Shown: piece by piece, positions 36,362-45,170 of the stretch
Position numbering within the stretch: position 1 is the first letter of the stretch
Layout: the number at the start of each line of letters is the position of its first letter
Assembly: GCF_023369555.1 (NCBI RefSeq)
Contig: NZ_JACJVC010000001.1
Span: forward strand, 1 to 64,000
Reading direction: 5' to 3'
Source: Actinomyces sp. AC-20-1
GTDB lineage: Bacteria; Actinomycetota; Actinomycetes; Actinomycetales; Actinomycetaceae
DNA: 64,000 bases
Notes under the pieces: generated by a model
Told to the model about the DNA's origin: nothing
Seen by the model: only the letters and a program-made list of their open reading frames with translations
The model's database searches: none
Made by a program: the position numbers and the translations under genes

Positions 36362-36413
36362 GCCCGTCGGCGGGACGGCAGCCGTCGGACCCCGCCCCGG
36401 CACCCGCCCCGGC

Positions 36414-37817
36414 TCAGGCGTCCTGGAGGCTCAGACGGCGGGCGTGCCTGAGCAGACGGACGTTGTTGCCCAGCAGGAGCACGACGAGCGCGGCCCCCGA
36501 CGCCTTGGCCCACAGCGGCTCGGCGATGAACAGGCACACCATGGCCAGAAGGACCGGGGCGAGGTAGGTGAGGGACTTGGCGATGTAGCCGCCGAAGGAG
36601 GGCATCTCGACCCCGCGGCCCTCGGCAACGGACTTGACCATGAAGTTGGGGCCGTTGCCGATGTAGGTCAGCGCGCCGCACAGCACCGCACCGAGGGAGA
36701 TGGAGGCGAGGTACACCTCGGGCACGCCCGCGACCGTGGCGCCGCCCGGGTGGGCGACCTGGCCGGCCATCTCGAAGAAGGTCGCGTAGGTGGGGGCGTT
36801 GTCCAGGACGGAGGACAGGCCTCCGGTGAAGACGAAGAAGGTGATCTCGTTGAGCGGCAGGGCGCCGGCGACCTGGTCGAGGTAGTGCAGGGCCGGGATC
36901 ATGGTGAGGAAGATGCCGATGAACAGGGTGGCGACCTCGGCGATGGGCCCCCACTCGAACTGGTTGTCCTCGAATCGGGCGCGCTTGTCCCCGAGGCGGT
37001 AGGAGCACCAGGCGGCGGTGAGCATGATGATCTCGCGCACGGGCACCCAGTCGGCCAGGGTGGCGTGCCCGGCCTCGATGGCCTCGGCGTCGATGGAGGG
37101 GGCCAGGGCGACGGCGGCGATGATGACGACGAACCAGACGAGGTTGCTGGCGCCGCGCAGGCCGAGGGGCTCGATGTCCTGGCGGTCCTCACGCACGGCG
37201 GCGGCTGGCTCCTGGGCATAGCAGTAGGAGTCGAGGGCGAAGTAGGCGGCGAGCATCATGACCAGGACGAAGGCCCACTCCCACACGAGGCTGAAGGTCC
37301 AGGTGAAGGGCACGCCACGCAGGAAGCCGAGGAAGAGCGGCGGGTCCCCCAGGGGCGTGAGCAGGCCGCCGCAGTTGGCGACGACGAAGATCGTGAACAG
37401 GACGGTGTGGACGCGGTAGCGGCGCTCCTGGTTGGTGTTGAGCAGGGGCCGGATGAGGAGCATGGCGGCGCCCGTGGTGCCGATGAAGGAGGCGAGCACA
37501 CCGCCGACGGCGAGGAAGAGGGTGTTGTTGCGCGGGGTGGCCTCGATGTCTCCCTTGAGGAAGATGCCACCGGAGACGACGAAGAGGGCCAGCAGCAGGG
37601 CGATGAACTGCCCGTACTCGACGACGGAGGCGAAGACCACCTGCCAGCCGAGGGTGAGCCACATCCAGACGGCGACGGGCACGCCCAGCAGGAGGGCGAC
37701 GGCGAGCTGGCTGGACTGCTTCTCCCACCAGTGGGCGGTCCTGGGCACGAGTGGCAGAACCGCGATGGACGCGAGCATCGCGGCGAAGGGCAGGATGGAC
37801 CACCACTGCAGGTGCAC
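36414..37817 (-). CDS. Ion transporter superfamily sodium:proton antiporter-like
   Basis: Integral membrane protein of 467 aa with about twelve segments, related to NhaD/ArsB-type carriers. Typical stretches are FIGTTGAAMLLIRPLL, VANCGGLLTPLGDPPLFLGFL, SSVLDNAPTYATFFEMA and YIGNGPNFMVKSVAE; the paired TGAA and NAPT hairpins are family hallmarks. Na+/H+ exchange or dicarboxylate/citrate transport are both possible. GTG 37817 with AGGAGT upstream is preferred over the longer frame. It is convergent with the tannase-like gene. Confidence 0.83.
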   Translation of the reverse strand: MHLQWWSILPFAAMLASIAVLPLVPRTAHWWEKQSSQLAVALLLGVPVAVWMWLTLGWQVVFASVVEYGQFIALLLALFVVSGGIFLKGDIEATPRNNTLFLAVGGVLASFIGTTGAAMLLIRPLLNTNQERRYRVHTVLFTIFVVANCGGLLTPLGDPPLFLGFLRGVPFTWTFSLVWEWAFVLVMMLAAYFALDSYCYAQEPAAAVREDRQDIEPLGLRGASNLVWFVVIIAAVALAPSIDAEAIEAGHATLADWVPVREIIMLTAAWCSYRLGDKRARFEDNQFEWGPIAEVATLFIGIFLTMIPALHYLDQVAGALPLNEITFFVFTGGLSSVLDNAPTYATFFEMAGQVAHPGGATVAGVPEVYLASISLGAVLCGALTYIGNGPNFMVKSVAEGRGVEMPSFGGYIAKSLTYLAPVLLAMVCLFIAEPLWAKASGAALVVLLLGNNVRLLRHARRLSLQDA

Positions 37818-37928
37818 GGGGACTCCTCGGGGTCGGTTCGGGCTGGGGCGGCCCGGGCCCGCAAGGAGGGCGGCAGGGCACACCTGCCCACTGTACGACG
37901 CCGCGAGTCCCAGGATCTGGGACGGTTG

Positions 37929-39023
37929 TCAGAGCCAGCCGGCCAGGAGCCCGCGGGCCTGCTCGACGAGGGTCCGGGCGCAGCCCTCGGAGTCGTTGCC
38001 CCAGCGCAGGTAGGTGAAGGTGCCGCCGCCGGCCTCGGTGAAGGTCTCGCGGTTGAGCTGGTCGATCTCCTCGAGGGTCTCGAGGCAGTCGCTCATGAAG
38101 CCGGGGCAGATGACGTCCAGGCGCGGGCAGCCCGCGCGCCCCAGGGCCTCGGCGGTGTCGATGGTGGCGGGGCCGATCCACTCGGCGCGTCCGAAGACGG
38201 ACTGGAAGGTGGTGAGCACGAGCCCGCCGTCGGCACCGTTGTCCTGGCTGACGGTGACGCCCAGGCGCTCGGCGAGGGCGGCGACGGTGGCCCGGCACTC
38301 GGAGCGGTAGGGGTCCCCGGCCGCGTGCATGGCGGCGGGGATGGAGTGGAAGGAGCACAGCAGGTGTTCTCCGCGTGAGGCGTCGGGGCGCCCATGCTCG
38401 GCCCAGTGGGCCTCGATGGGGGCAGCCAGGGCCTCGATGTAGGTCTCGTTCACGGGGAAGGAGCGCACGGTGCGCAGCTCGGGCTGGTTGCGGGAGGTGA
38501 GCATGAAGCGCATGGCCTCGTCGACGACGGGCGCCTGGCTGGAGGCGGAGTACTGGGGGTAGGCGGGCAGGAGGGCGATGCGGCGGTGGCCGGCATCCAT
38601 GAGGTCGCGCATGACGTCCTGGACGCCGGGGTCGCCGTAGCGCATGGCGACGCGCACGACGACGTCCTGGCCGAGGGCGTCCTGAACGAGCGCGACCTGC
38701 CGCTCGGTGTAGTGCATGAGGGGGCTGCCGGAGCGGGTGTGCTCCATCCCCTCGCGCCAGACGGTGCGGTACTTGGCGGCGGAGTCCGCGGGGCGGCGGA
38801 TGAGGACCATCGTCTCGAGGATGGGGCGCCACAGCAGGGGGTGCATCTCGACGACGCGGCGGTCGGAGAGGAACTCGCGCAGGTAGGGGCGCACGTCCTT
38901 GGCGGTGGGGGTCGCCGGAGTGCCGAGGTTGGCGATGACGAGCGCGGGGCGCGGGTCGAGGGGACGTGCGTCGGCGTCGGGGGCCACGGGCCCTCCTTCT
39001 GGTGGGTCACGGGGTGCGGGCAT
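37929..39023 (-). CDS. hemH: Ferrochelatase (coproporphyrin type in actinobacteria)
   Basis: Inserts Fe2+ into a porphyrin in haem synthesis; 364 aa. It has ALVIANLGTPATPT, the metal-site region SFHSIP, and CPGFMSDCLETLEEI near the C-terminus. Actinobacterial enzymes usually act on coproporphyrin III (CpfC). Start ATG 39023; a -10-like TAACGT (39032-39027, minus strand) ends 4-5 nt upstream, so the mRNA is likely leaderless or nearly so, and the longer upstream frame is rejected. Confidence 0.94.
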   Translation of the reverse strand: MPAPRDPPEGGPVAPDADARPLDPRPALVIANLGTPATPTAKDVRPYLREFLSDRRVVEMHPLLWRPILETMVLIRRPADSAAKYRTVWREGMEHTRSGSPLMHYTERQVALVQDALGQDVVVRVAMRYGDPGVQDVMRDLMDAGHRRIALLPAYPQYSASSQAPVVDEAMRFMLTSRNQPELRTVRSFPVNETYIEALAAPIEAHWAEHGRPDASRGEHLLCSFHSIPAAMHAAGDPYRSECRATVAALAERLGVTVSQDNGADGGLVLTTFQSVFGRAEWIGPATIDTAEALGRAGCPRLDVICPGFMSDCLETLEEIDQLNRETFTEAGGGTFTYLRWGNDSEGCARTLVEQARGLLAGWL

Positions 39024-39223
39024 CGTGACGTTATTTCGCGACACATCCCGCCTTTTCGTCGCCAAGGGAGTCTAGCCGCCACCGCAGGGGCGGATGACCA
39101 ACACCGTGTCACCTCCCCCGCCGGGTACTCCACACCGGGCAGTCGGCAGCTCCTGCTCCACATCCGCAGATACGCTCAGGATGCATTCAGATCGCTCCCA
39201 GGCACGGTGGTGAGCATGCCCGT

Positions 39224-39916
39224 ATGACAGCGCCCCAGACACCCCGGACGCCCCAGACACCCCGGACGCAGCACGTGACCTACCGCCCCTTGCGCGACAC
39301 GGACCTCGAGGCCGTCTCCCACCTCGCGCAGGAGGCCTTCGGGCTGCGCCGCTACGCCTCCTCCCCCACGGTCCAGGCCGCGGTCCGCCGCATCTACGTC
39401 CTGCACTGCCTGACCTCCTCGACCTTCGCCGAGGTGGCCGAGGTCGACGGCGAGGTGGTCGGCGTCGTCATGGCCCGGGCGGCCGGACAGCGCAAGCTCC
39501 CCGGCCAGGGGCTCTACCGCGTGCGCACCGCGCTGCTGATGACCAAGGCCCTCGCCGTCGGAGCGACGAGGGGCGACACGGGCGCGCTCAAGGAGATCCA
39601 GATCTTCGAGGGCTCCTACGAGCAGCTGCGCCGCCGGGCGAGCGCGGCAGGGGCCCGGCTGGACCACGAGCTGACGCTCTTCATCGTGTCCGGGTGCTGC
39701 CGCGGCCAGGGCGTGGGCAGCCGGCTCTACGCGGACGCGCTGACGTACCTGCGCCACAGTGGCGCCAAGTCCTTCCACCTCTACACCGACACCGGCTGCT
39801 CCTACGAGTTCTACGAGCGGCGCGGGCTGGAGCGGGTCGCCTCGGACACGATCACCCTGCGCCTGGAGGACGCGCTCGAGGACGTCGACACCTTCCTGTA
39901 CACCGGCAGGCCCTGA
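39224..39916 (+). CDS. GNAT-family N-acetyltransferase
   Basis: Acetyl-CoA-dependent acyltransferase of 230 aa. The acetyl-CoA site reads LFIVSGCCRGQGVGSRLYADAL (R/QxxGxG/A), followed by FHLYTDTGCSYEFYERRGLERV. After the start codon, an 18-bp tandem duplication encodes PQTPRT twice. Substrate unknown. The gene is divergent from hemH across a 200-bp gap. Confidence 0.85.
   Translation: MTAPQTPRTPQTPRTQHVTYRPLRDTDLEAVSHLAQEAFGLRRYASSPTVQAAVRRIYVLHCLTSSTFAEVAEVDGEVVGVVMARAAGQRKLPGQGLYRVRTALLMTKALAVGATRGDTGALKEIQIFEGSYEQLRRRASAAGARLDHELTLFIVSGCCRGQGVGSRLYADALTYLRHSGAKSFHLYTDTGCSYEFYERRGLERVASDTITLRLEDALEDVDTFLYTGRP
39231..39268 (+). repeat. 18-bp tandem duplication inside GNAT gene
   Basis: CGCCCCAGACACCCCGGA occurs at 39231-39248 and 39249-39266, followed by the first two bases of a third unit. 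It keeps the frame and adds six residues. Such repeats vary by slippage between strains. Confidence 0.9.
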
Positions 39917-39978
39917 CCGAGGGGGACCACGCCGGACATACGCGGCCCGAGGGCCTGCCGTCGCGCTCCATCCGTCAC

Positions 39979-41235
39979 TCACCCCGAGAGGACCACGTCC
40001 CAGAGGAACCTCTCCCCCACGACAGGGATACCGTAACTGCGGGCCTTCCTGGCCTTGCCAGAGGCCGAGTCAGGATCGGAGGCGACAACGAGGCCAACCT
40101 TCTTGGTCACACCAGGGTGGGGAACGTAACCGGCACGTCGCAGCAGCTCCTCGATCTCGGTGCGCGGACGACTCATGTCGCCAGTGAGGCAGATGCGGGT
40201 CCCAGGCTCGGGCTGGCGTCCCGCAGGACCAGCCGCTGTTCCCACCGGTCTGGCGACCGCCGCTGCAGCGGCAAGGGAGGCATCCACTGCCTGGGGCGGG
40301 AGCTCGAGCAGAAGAGCCACACGCGCCAGGTCTGCGCGCTCGTCATCGGTGACGATGCCGTCCGCCAGCGCGGCTGCGGCGAGCGAGGCGAGGTAGCAGC
40401 CGTGGATCATAGCGACGTGCTCACGGCTGATGCCTGCCTCATTCGCGGCCTTCACCAGTGCGTCCTGCTCGTGAAGGGACAGGTGACGGTCAAGAAGTGC
40501 CCGGTCAAGTAGCGCCGCGTACTCGTTGTCGCGAGCGGCGGACCCCTCGGCCATCGGGGTATCAAGGGTGGGCAGGGTCTCCACGAGACGACCGATGAAT
40601 CCTCGTTCGCCACGGCCACTGGAGGTGCTACGCAGGTGGGTGCGCGCTGCCGCGGGGCGGTCCATCGGCCAACCGTTGTCATGTGCGGCAAGAATCGCGT
40701 CAGAGTAGACCGATGCCCCAGGCTCACGCTGTATGAAGTGCTCAAGGAGCCGTCCCGCAGCAGCAGCGTCGTCACCGGCCGTGTGCGCAGTGCCGATGTC
40801 GATACCGAGGGCGCCGCAGCAGGCGGCGAGACTACGTCCCGCACCCGGCAGGTACCGGCCTGCCAACCTCATCGTGCACAGGCCCGACCCGAGATACGCA
40901 GCCGGCAGCGGCTTCCCGAGACGGTGGTACTCGGCGTCGATGAAGCGGCTGTCGAAGGACAGGTTATGCGCCACGGGCACGGTCCTATCCAGACGCCAAG
41001 CAAGCTCGTCGGCGATGTCCGCGAACGTGGGCGCGCCATAGACGTCAGCACCCGTGATGCCATGCACGTGCTGGGCACCCAGGTCCCGCTCCGGGTTGAG
41101 AACGGTCTCCCACCGTGAGACCTGCCGCCCACCCTCATCCAGGCCGATCACCGCGATCTCAATGATCCTGTGGTGCGCTCCGGGATGGATCCCGGTGGTC
41201 TCCGTGTCAATCACCGAGTAGACGACGTCATCCAC
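39979..41235 (-). CDS. DEDDh exonuclease with TerB-like and BRCT domains
   Basis: A 418-aa protein in three parts. Residues 1-170 form a DnaQ-like 3'-5' exonuclease with DTETTG (Asp10, Glu12), HNLSFDSRF (Asp95) and His151/Asp155 in HTAGDD. Residues about 225-320 form a helical region with ASLAAAALADGIVTDDERADLARVALLL, like TerB/tellurite-resistance domains. Residues about 340-418 form a BRCT domain (TRICLTGDMSRPRTEIEELLRRAGY...VASDPDSASGKARKARSYGIPVVGERFL). A DNA-repair or DNA-processing role is inferred. It is followed upstream by the AT-richer insert. Confidence 0.85.
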   Translation of the reverse strand: MDDVVYSVIDTETTGIHPGAHHRIIEIAVIGLDEGGRQVSRWETVLNPERDLGAQHVHGITGADVYGAPTFADIADELAWRLDRTVPVAHNLSFDSRFIDAEYHRLGKPLPAAYLGSGLCTMRLAGRYLPGAGRSLAACCGALGIDIGTAHTAGDDAAAAGRLLEHFIQREPGASVYSDAILAAHDNGWPMDRPAAARTHLRSTSSGRGERGFIGRLVETLPTLDTPMAEGSAARDNEYAALLDRALLDRHLSLHEQDALVKAANEAGISREHVAMIHGCYLASLAAAALADGIVTDDERADLARVALLLELPPQAVDASLAAAAAVARPVGTAAGPAGRQPEPGTRICLTGDMSRPRTEIEELLRRAGYVPHPGVTKKVGLVVASDPDSASGKARKARSYGIPVVGERFLWDVVLSG

Positions 41236-41616
41236 TGGTACTCCTCATCATGCTCAGCAAGGCCACCGCGCGGCATCGTATCCCAGTCACTCGACGCTCG
41301 GAGGCACCCAGCCCATGAGCCGTCCCATGACACGGTCCACCATGACACGCCCGCGCAAGCAGACAGCCGTAGCCCCGGGACAACAATTTAAGATCTGTTC
41401 ACCGTCCGTCCGGAGCGAACCATCGCGCGATCACCTCACGACCAAGTTCACTCAATCGCTTAAGCATCCACTCCACCGATTATTCAGAGAACACCCCTTC
41501 CCGCCCCTGCAAGGCTTGTTGCAGCACTACATAAAAGCAAGTGGACAGTTCGGCGCCACAGAATTAGTTCTATTTCACCCAAGAAACAACACAACAGATT
41601 GGCAATCCAGGATTTG
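41236..41616. other. AT-richer leader region of inserted segment
   Basis: The 380-bp gap changes composition around 41380, from GC-rich to clearly AT-richer DNA that continues through the next gene. It holds AT-rich hexamers such as TACATAAAAG (41527-41536) that could be promoter parts, and one doubtful ORF of 100 codons. No inverted terminal repeat or integrase was found. Confidence 0.5.
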
Positions 41617-41617
41617 A
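41315..41617 (+). CDS. Doubtful small ORF upstream of membrane protein
   Basis: Open frame of 100 codons whose TGA overlaps the next gene's ATG (TGATG), an arrangement typical of coupled genes. The product has no recognisable domain, signal peptide or membrane segment and looks like low-information sequence (Arg/Pro/Thr-rich start). It may be a real small partner or chance; the overlap alone keeps it on the list. Confidence 0.25.
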   Translation: MSRPMTRSTMTRPRKQTAVAPGQQFKICSPSVRSEPSRDHLTTKFTQSLKHPLHRLFREHPFPPLQGLLQHYIKASGQFGATELVLFHPRNNTTDWQSRI

Positions 41618-42603
41618 TGATGAGCATACATTTTCAGGCAGTGGCTCTAGGGATAGCATCTGGCACACTCCTCACATTCCTATATCGAGCAGTTCGAGAC
41701 GATTGGCCGCAACTATACACATACGACAAGGCCCCCCTCGAACGGACTGTGCAGAAGACATTCTTTCGATACCTCACGTTCCGCACACTCCCACCATTAC
41801 TTGCGTTTTATGCGACAGGAGTGACGGCGGAGCGGATTCAAATCGACCCCAGGATTGCAGTGGCATCGACCGCCGCATCTTTTCTTCTGCTTACTACACT
41901 CCGGGCCGCCGCATTAACATTCAGGCACTCAACCCGCCCCACAATAACTTTACTGCTCCAACTTACATCCACACTCTGGACCTCCACCGTCGCCTTCGCG
42001 GCATATTTCACTCGCGATTACGCATATGGATTAGTTCCCAGCCCCGACGCCTTCATCGAAGCGGCCTGGTCGGCAATATTCGTCGTCACTTTGATCAAGC
42101 TGGTCAGCACGGCAATGCGGTCTGACAACACTTCCGACAAGGACCTGGTAGATATCGCCAAAAAGAACATGGGGGTTGACGTGTGGGAGTACGCACGAAA
42201 ATCATCAGAGCGCGCAGGCATCCCTTCGTACGTCATTCTTGCCATCATGACCACGGAGTCACTTCAGCGACCGAGATGGACGAGGCGCCTTGAGAATATC
42301 GCCGCAGCGTTGACGCCAGGCAACTACCGCTTCTCTCAAGGCGTCACCCAGGAGCTCCACAGCTCGCCATTGGGAGACATCAAGGCAATCGACATCACTT
42401 TAGATAACCTGAGGGAAATCCTAAGTGATACCGACATAAAGATCCTTCACTCAGGCAACCTTTACCTTGACGACAACGAGAAAGGACTCACAGCGCGAGA
42501 CATATGCGCAAAAGTAGCAGCAACCAGGAATTGCGATGTCGGCTACGAACGGCAGTTCATTCAGTTGTGCATAGCAATTCGAGAGCGCTACGCTTCCGTG
42601 TAG
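41617..42603 (+). CDS. Membrane protein with putative lysozyme-like C-terminal domain
   Basis: A 328-aa protein in markedly AT-richer DNA with AT-ending codons, unlike every neighbour. The first half has about five hydrophobic segments (roughly 5-24, 56-72, 84-103, 109-131, 147-166). The second half is soluble and contains GIPSYVILAIMTTESLQRP (Glu214) and FSQGVTQ (240-245), spaced like the catalytic Glu-Ser and the G-x-M-Q of transglycosylase SLT folds. That reading is tentative. ATG 41617 or 41620 follows CCAGGA. Isolated between an exonuclease and hemW; horizontal acquisition is likely. Confidence 0.7.
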   Translation: MMSIHFQAVALGIASGTLLTFLYRAVRDDWPQLYTYDKAPLERTVQKTFFRYLTFRTLPPLLAFYATGVTAERIQIDPRIAVASTAASFLLLTTLRAAALTFRHSTRPTITLLLQLTSTLWTSTVAFAAYFTRDYAYGLVPSPDAFIEAAWSAIFVVTLIKLVSTAMRSDNTSDKDLVDIAKKNMGVDVWEYARKSSERAGIPSYVILAIMTTESLQRPRWTRRLENIAAALTPGNYRFSQGVTQELHSSPLGDIKAIDITLDNLREILSDTDIKILHSGNLYLDDNEKGLTARDICAKVAATRNCDVGYERQFIQLCIAIRERYASV

Positions 42604-42612
42604 CCAGTCCAA

Positions 42613-43878
42613 CTACAGCAGTTTTCTCGTCACAGTGTCCGCCATGAGCTTCCCGCGCAGGGTGAGCACGGCGCGGGCGCGCAGGGCGGCCGCGGGCTCA
42701 AGAAGCCCCTCGGCCACCATCTGGGCCACCACCGGCACCAGCCGCCGCGGCGTGCCGTCCGCCGTCGCCGCCTCCCCCGGGCGCGCCAGGCCCGCCAGCG
42801 CGAGCCCCTCGCGCATGCGGATGCCCAGCATGACCCGCTCGAGCTCGCGGGCGGAGGCGTCCACCACCTCGTGCCCGGCCACGGGCAGGCGCCCCGCCGC
42901 CACCTGGGCGGCCCAGGGCACGGGCGCCTTGACGTCCCACATGCGCACGTCCCCGAAGTGCGAGTGCGCCCCCGGCCCGGCGCCGTACCAGTCCCAGTCG
43001 CGCCAGTAGGCCTCGTTGTGCCGGCACTCGCGGCCCGGCCTTGCCCAGTTGGAGATCTCGTACCACTCGTAGCCCGCCGCGGCCAGCGCCGCGTCCGCCA
43101 TCTCGTACTTGGTGGCCTCGTCGTCGTCCTCGGGCATGGGCAGCTCGCCGCGCCGCACCTGGGCCCACATCCGCGTGCCCTCCTCGATGACCAGGGCGTA
43201 GGCGCTCACGTGGTCGGGGCCGGTCTCCAGCGCCGCGTCCAGGCTGCGGGCCCAGTCCTCCAGGGACTCCCCCGGCGTACCGTAGATGAGGTCCAGGCTC
43301 GTCGACAGCCCCGCGCGCCGCGCCCAGTCCACCACCAGCGGTACCCGCTCGGGCCTGTGCGTGCGCTCGAGCACGGCCAGCACGTGCGGCACCGCCGACT
43401 GCATCCCGAAGGACACGCGCGTGAAGCCCGCCTCGGCCAGTGCCGCCAGGTAGCGCTCGTCCACGGTCTCCGGGTTCGCCTCGGTCGTCACCTCCGCGTC
43501 CTCGGCCAGGCCCCAGGTCTCGCGCACGAGCGCCACCATCCGGGCCAGGTCCGCCGCCGGCAGCATCGTCGGCGTCCCCCCGCCGAGGAAGAGCGTGCTC
43601 GCCCGCCTGGGCTCCAGCCCCGCCCGGTCCATCGCCGCCCGGGCCAGGCGCAGCTCGCCCGCCAGCGTGCTCACGTAGTCCGACGCCGAGGCCCCGCCGC
43701 CCATGTCGAGGTTCGTGTACGTGTTGAAGTCGCAGTAGCCGCAGCGCACCCGGCAGTAGGGCACGTGCAGGTACACGGAGAAGGGCCGCGGGGCCCCGTC
43801 GGGGGCCGGGGCCAGGACCTGGTGGGGCAGGTCGCCCTGGCCGGGCAGCCGGGCGCCGTCGGGCTGCCGCGGGCTCAC
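42613..43878 (-). CDS. hemW: Radical SAM haem chaperone HemW
   Basis: Haem-trafficking radical SAM protein, formerly called oxygen-independent coproporphyrinogen oxidase-like; 421 aa. The iron-sulfur cluster motif CRVRCGYC gives Cys42, Cys46 and Cys49 followed by DFNTY, a HemW hallmark. Further motifs are FLGGGTPTML, TTEANPETVD and the C-terminal HemN_C domain. GTG 43878 overlaps the MFS stop by 4 nt. It is the last gene of the lepA-MOSC-trmB-MFS-hemW run. Ferrochelatase is 3.6 kb away. Confidence 0.93.
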   Translation of the reverse strand: MSPRQPDGARLPGQGDLPHQVLAPAPDGAPRPFSVYLHVPYCRVRCGYCDFNTYTNLDMGGGASASDYVSTLAGELRLARAAMDRAGLEPRRASTLFLGGGTPTMLPAADLARMVALVRETWGLAEDAEVTTEANPETVDERYLAALAEAGFTRVSFGMQSAVPHVLAVLERTHRPERVPLVVDWARRAGLSTSLDLIYGTPGESLEDWARSLDAALETGPDHVSAYALVIEEGTRMWAQVRRGELPMPEDDDEATKYEMADAALAAAGYEWYEISNWARPGRECRHNEAYWRDWDWYGAGPGAHSHFGDVRMWDVKAPVPWAAQVAAGRLPVAGHEVVDASARELERVMLGIRMREGLALAGLARPGEAATADGTPRRLVPVVAQMVAEGLLEPAAALRARAVLTLRGKLMADTVTRKLL

Positions 43879-45170
43879 GCCGGCGTCCCCTCGTCGCGAC
43901 CGTCCAGGGGAAGCCGGGCCCGGCCCTCCAGCCGTGCCGAGCCTCGCCGTGAAGCCGCCACCTGCCCGCACACGGTCATGACGGCCAGCGCGCCGACGAC
44001 GGCGGCGAAGGGCACCGTCCACCCGCCGCTGACCTCGTGGAGCCAGCCGGCCGTCACCGGGCCGAGCGCCGCCACCGTGTAGCCCACGGACTGCATGGCC
44101 GCCGTCGTCTGCCGGTTCTCGTCCAGGTTGCTGCTGCGCTGGATGACGATGGTGAACAGGGCCGCGAAGTAGGCCCCCTGGGCGACGCCGGAGACGGCGC
44201 AGGGCACGAGCCACCACTGCGGTGCCACAACGAGGCACACGGGCAGCGTCACCCAGCAGGCGCTGAGCACCGCCAGGACCGTCGTCCCCCGCCAGCGCAG
44301 CGCCTCGAACATCACCGGCACGAGCAGCGGGCCGAGGATCCCGGTGAGGGAGAACACCGACGCCGCCACGCCCGCCCGGGTCTCGCTCATGCCGGCCAGG
44401 TCCGTCAAGGCGGTGGGCAGCCAGGCGGTCACCACGTTGTAGGACAGGACGTGCCCGGTCAGGGCCAGGGCCATGACCCAGGTCAGTGGACGACACAGCA
44501 CCGGCACGCGCACGGCCGCCGCGGTGGAGGCCGGCCGCTCCCTCACCCAGCCGGCCATGCCCGAGCGCCGCCTCAGGCTCTCCCGGGGCCCGCGCGCGCC
44601 CGGCGGGTACACCCACAGCCACAGGGCCAGGGCCGCCGCCACGGGCACGACGGTCCACACGAGGGAGGAGCCCCGCCACCCGGCGACCGCCGCCGCGGGG
44701 ACCGCCAGAGCCGTGACGGCGGTGACCATGACGTTGCAGGTCGCCGAGTACAGGCCCGTCATGAGGCTCGTGCGGTGCCAGAAGTCGCGGCCGATGACCA
44801 TGGGGGCGACGAGGTTGCCGATGGTGATGGCGGCACCGATGAGGACCGTGCCGGCGAAGGCTCCCGGCACCCCGCCGACGACGCGCACGAGGGCACCGAC
44901 GATGATGGTGGCGAGCATGAGCGCGCCGGCCGTGTTGACGCCGGTGCGCGCGATGAGCCGGGAGGCGAGCGGGGTCACGAGCCCGAAGCACAGAACGGGC
45001 ACGCTCGTCAGCGCCCCCTGGGCGACCTGCCCCATGCCGAGGTCGGTGCCGAGCTGGGTGAGCAGGGGCGGGATGACGCTCACGGGCGAGCGGACCACCG
45101 CACACAGCCCGAGGAACCCCAGGACGACGACAGCGAGCCACGCCCGTCGCGGCAGGCGCCGGGTGCTCAT
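43875..45170 (-). CDS. MFS transporter (CynX-like)
   Basis: Major facilitator of 431 aa with twelve predicted segments. The N-terminal part RSPVSVIPPLLTQLGTDLGMGQVAQGALTSVPVLCFG is typical of the CynX/NimT group, whose members move cyanate, nitroimidazoles or other small anions. Substrate unknown. It overlaps trmB at its start and hemW at its end by 4 nt each, so it is translated as part of that operon although functionally unrelated. Confidence 0.87.
   Translation of the reverse strand: MSTRRLPRRAWLAVVVLGFLGLCAVVRSPVSVIPPLLTQLGTDLGMGQVAQGALTSVPVLCFGLVTPLASRLIARTGVNTAGALMLATIIVGALVRVVGGVPGAFAGTVLIGAAITIGNLVAPMVIGRDFWHRTSLMTGLYSATCNVMVTAVTALAVPAAAVAGWRGSSLVWTVVPVAAALALWLWVYPPGARGPRESLRRRSGMAGWVRERPASTAAAVRVPVLCRPLTWVMALALTGHVLSYNVVTAWLPTALTDLAGMSETRAGVAASVFSLTGILGPLLVPVMFEALRWRGTTVLAVLSACWVTLPVCLVVAPQWWLVPCAVSGVAQGAYFAALFTIVIQRSSNLDENRQTTAAMQSVGYTVAALGPVTAGWLHEVSGGWTVPFAAVVGALAVMTVCGQVAASRRGSARLEGRARLPLDGRDEGTPA

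Noticed and set aside
36309-38378. Plus-strand open frame of 689 codons
   Set aside because: Antisense to the antiporter and ferrochelatase genes; Gly/Asp/Glu-rich product without domains.
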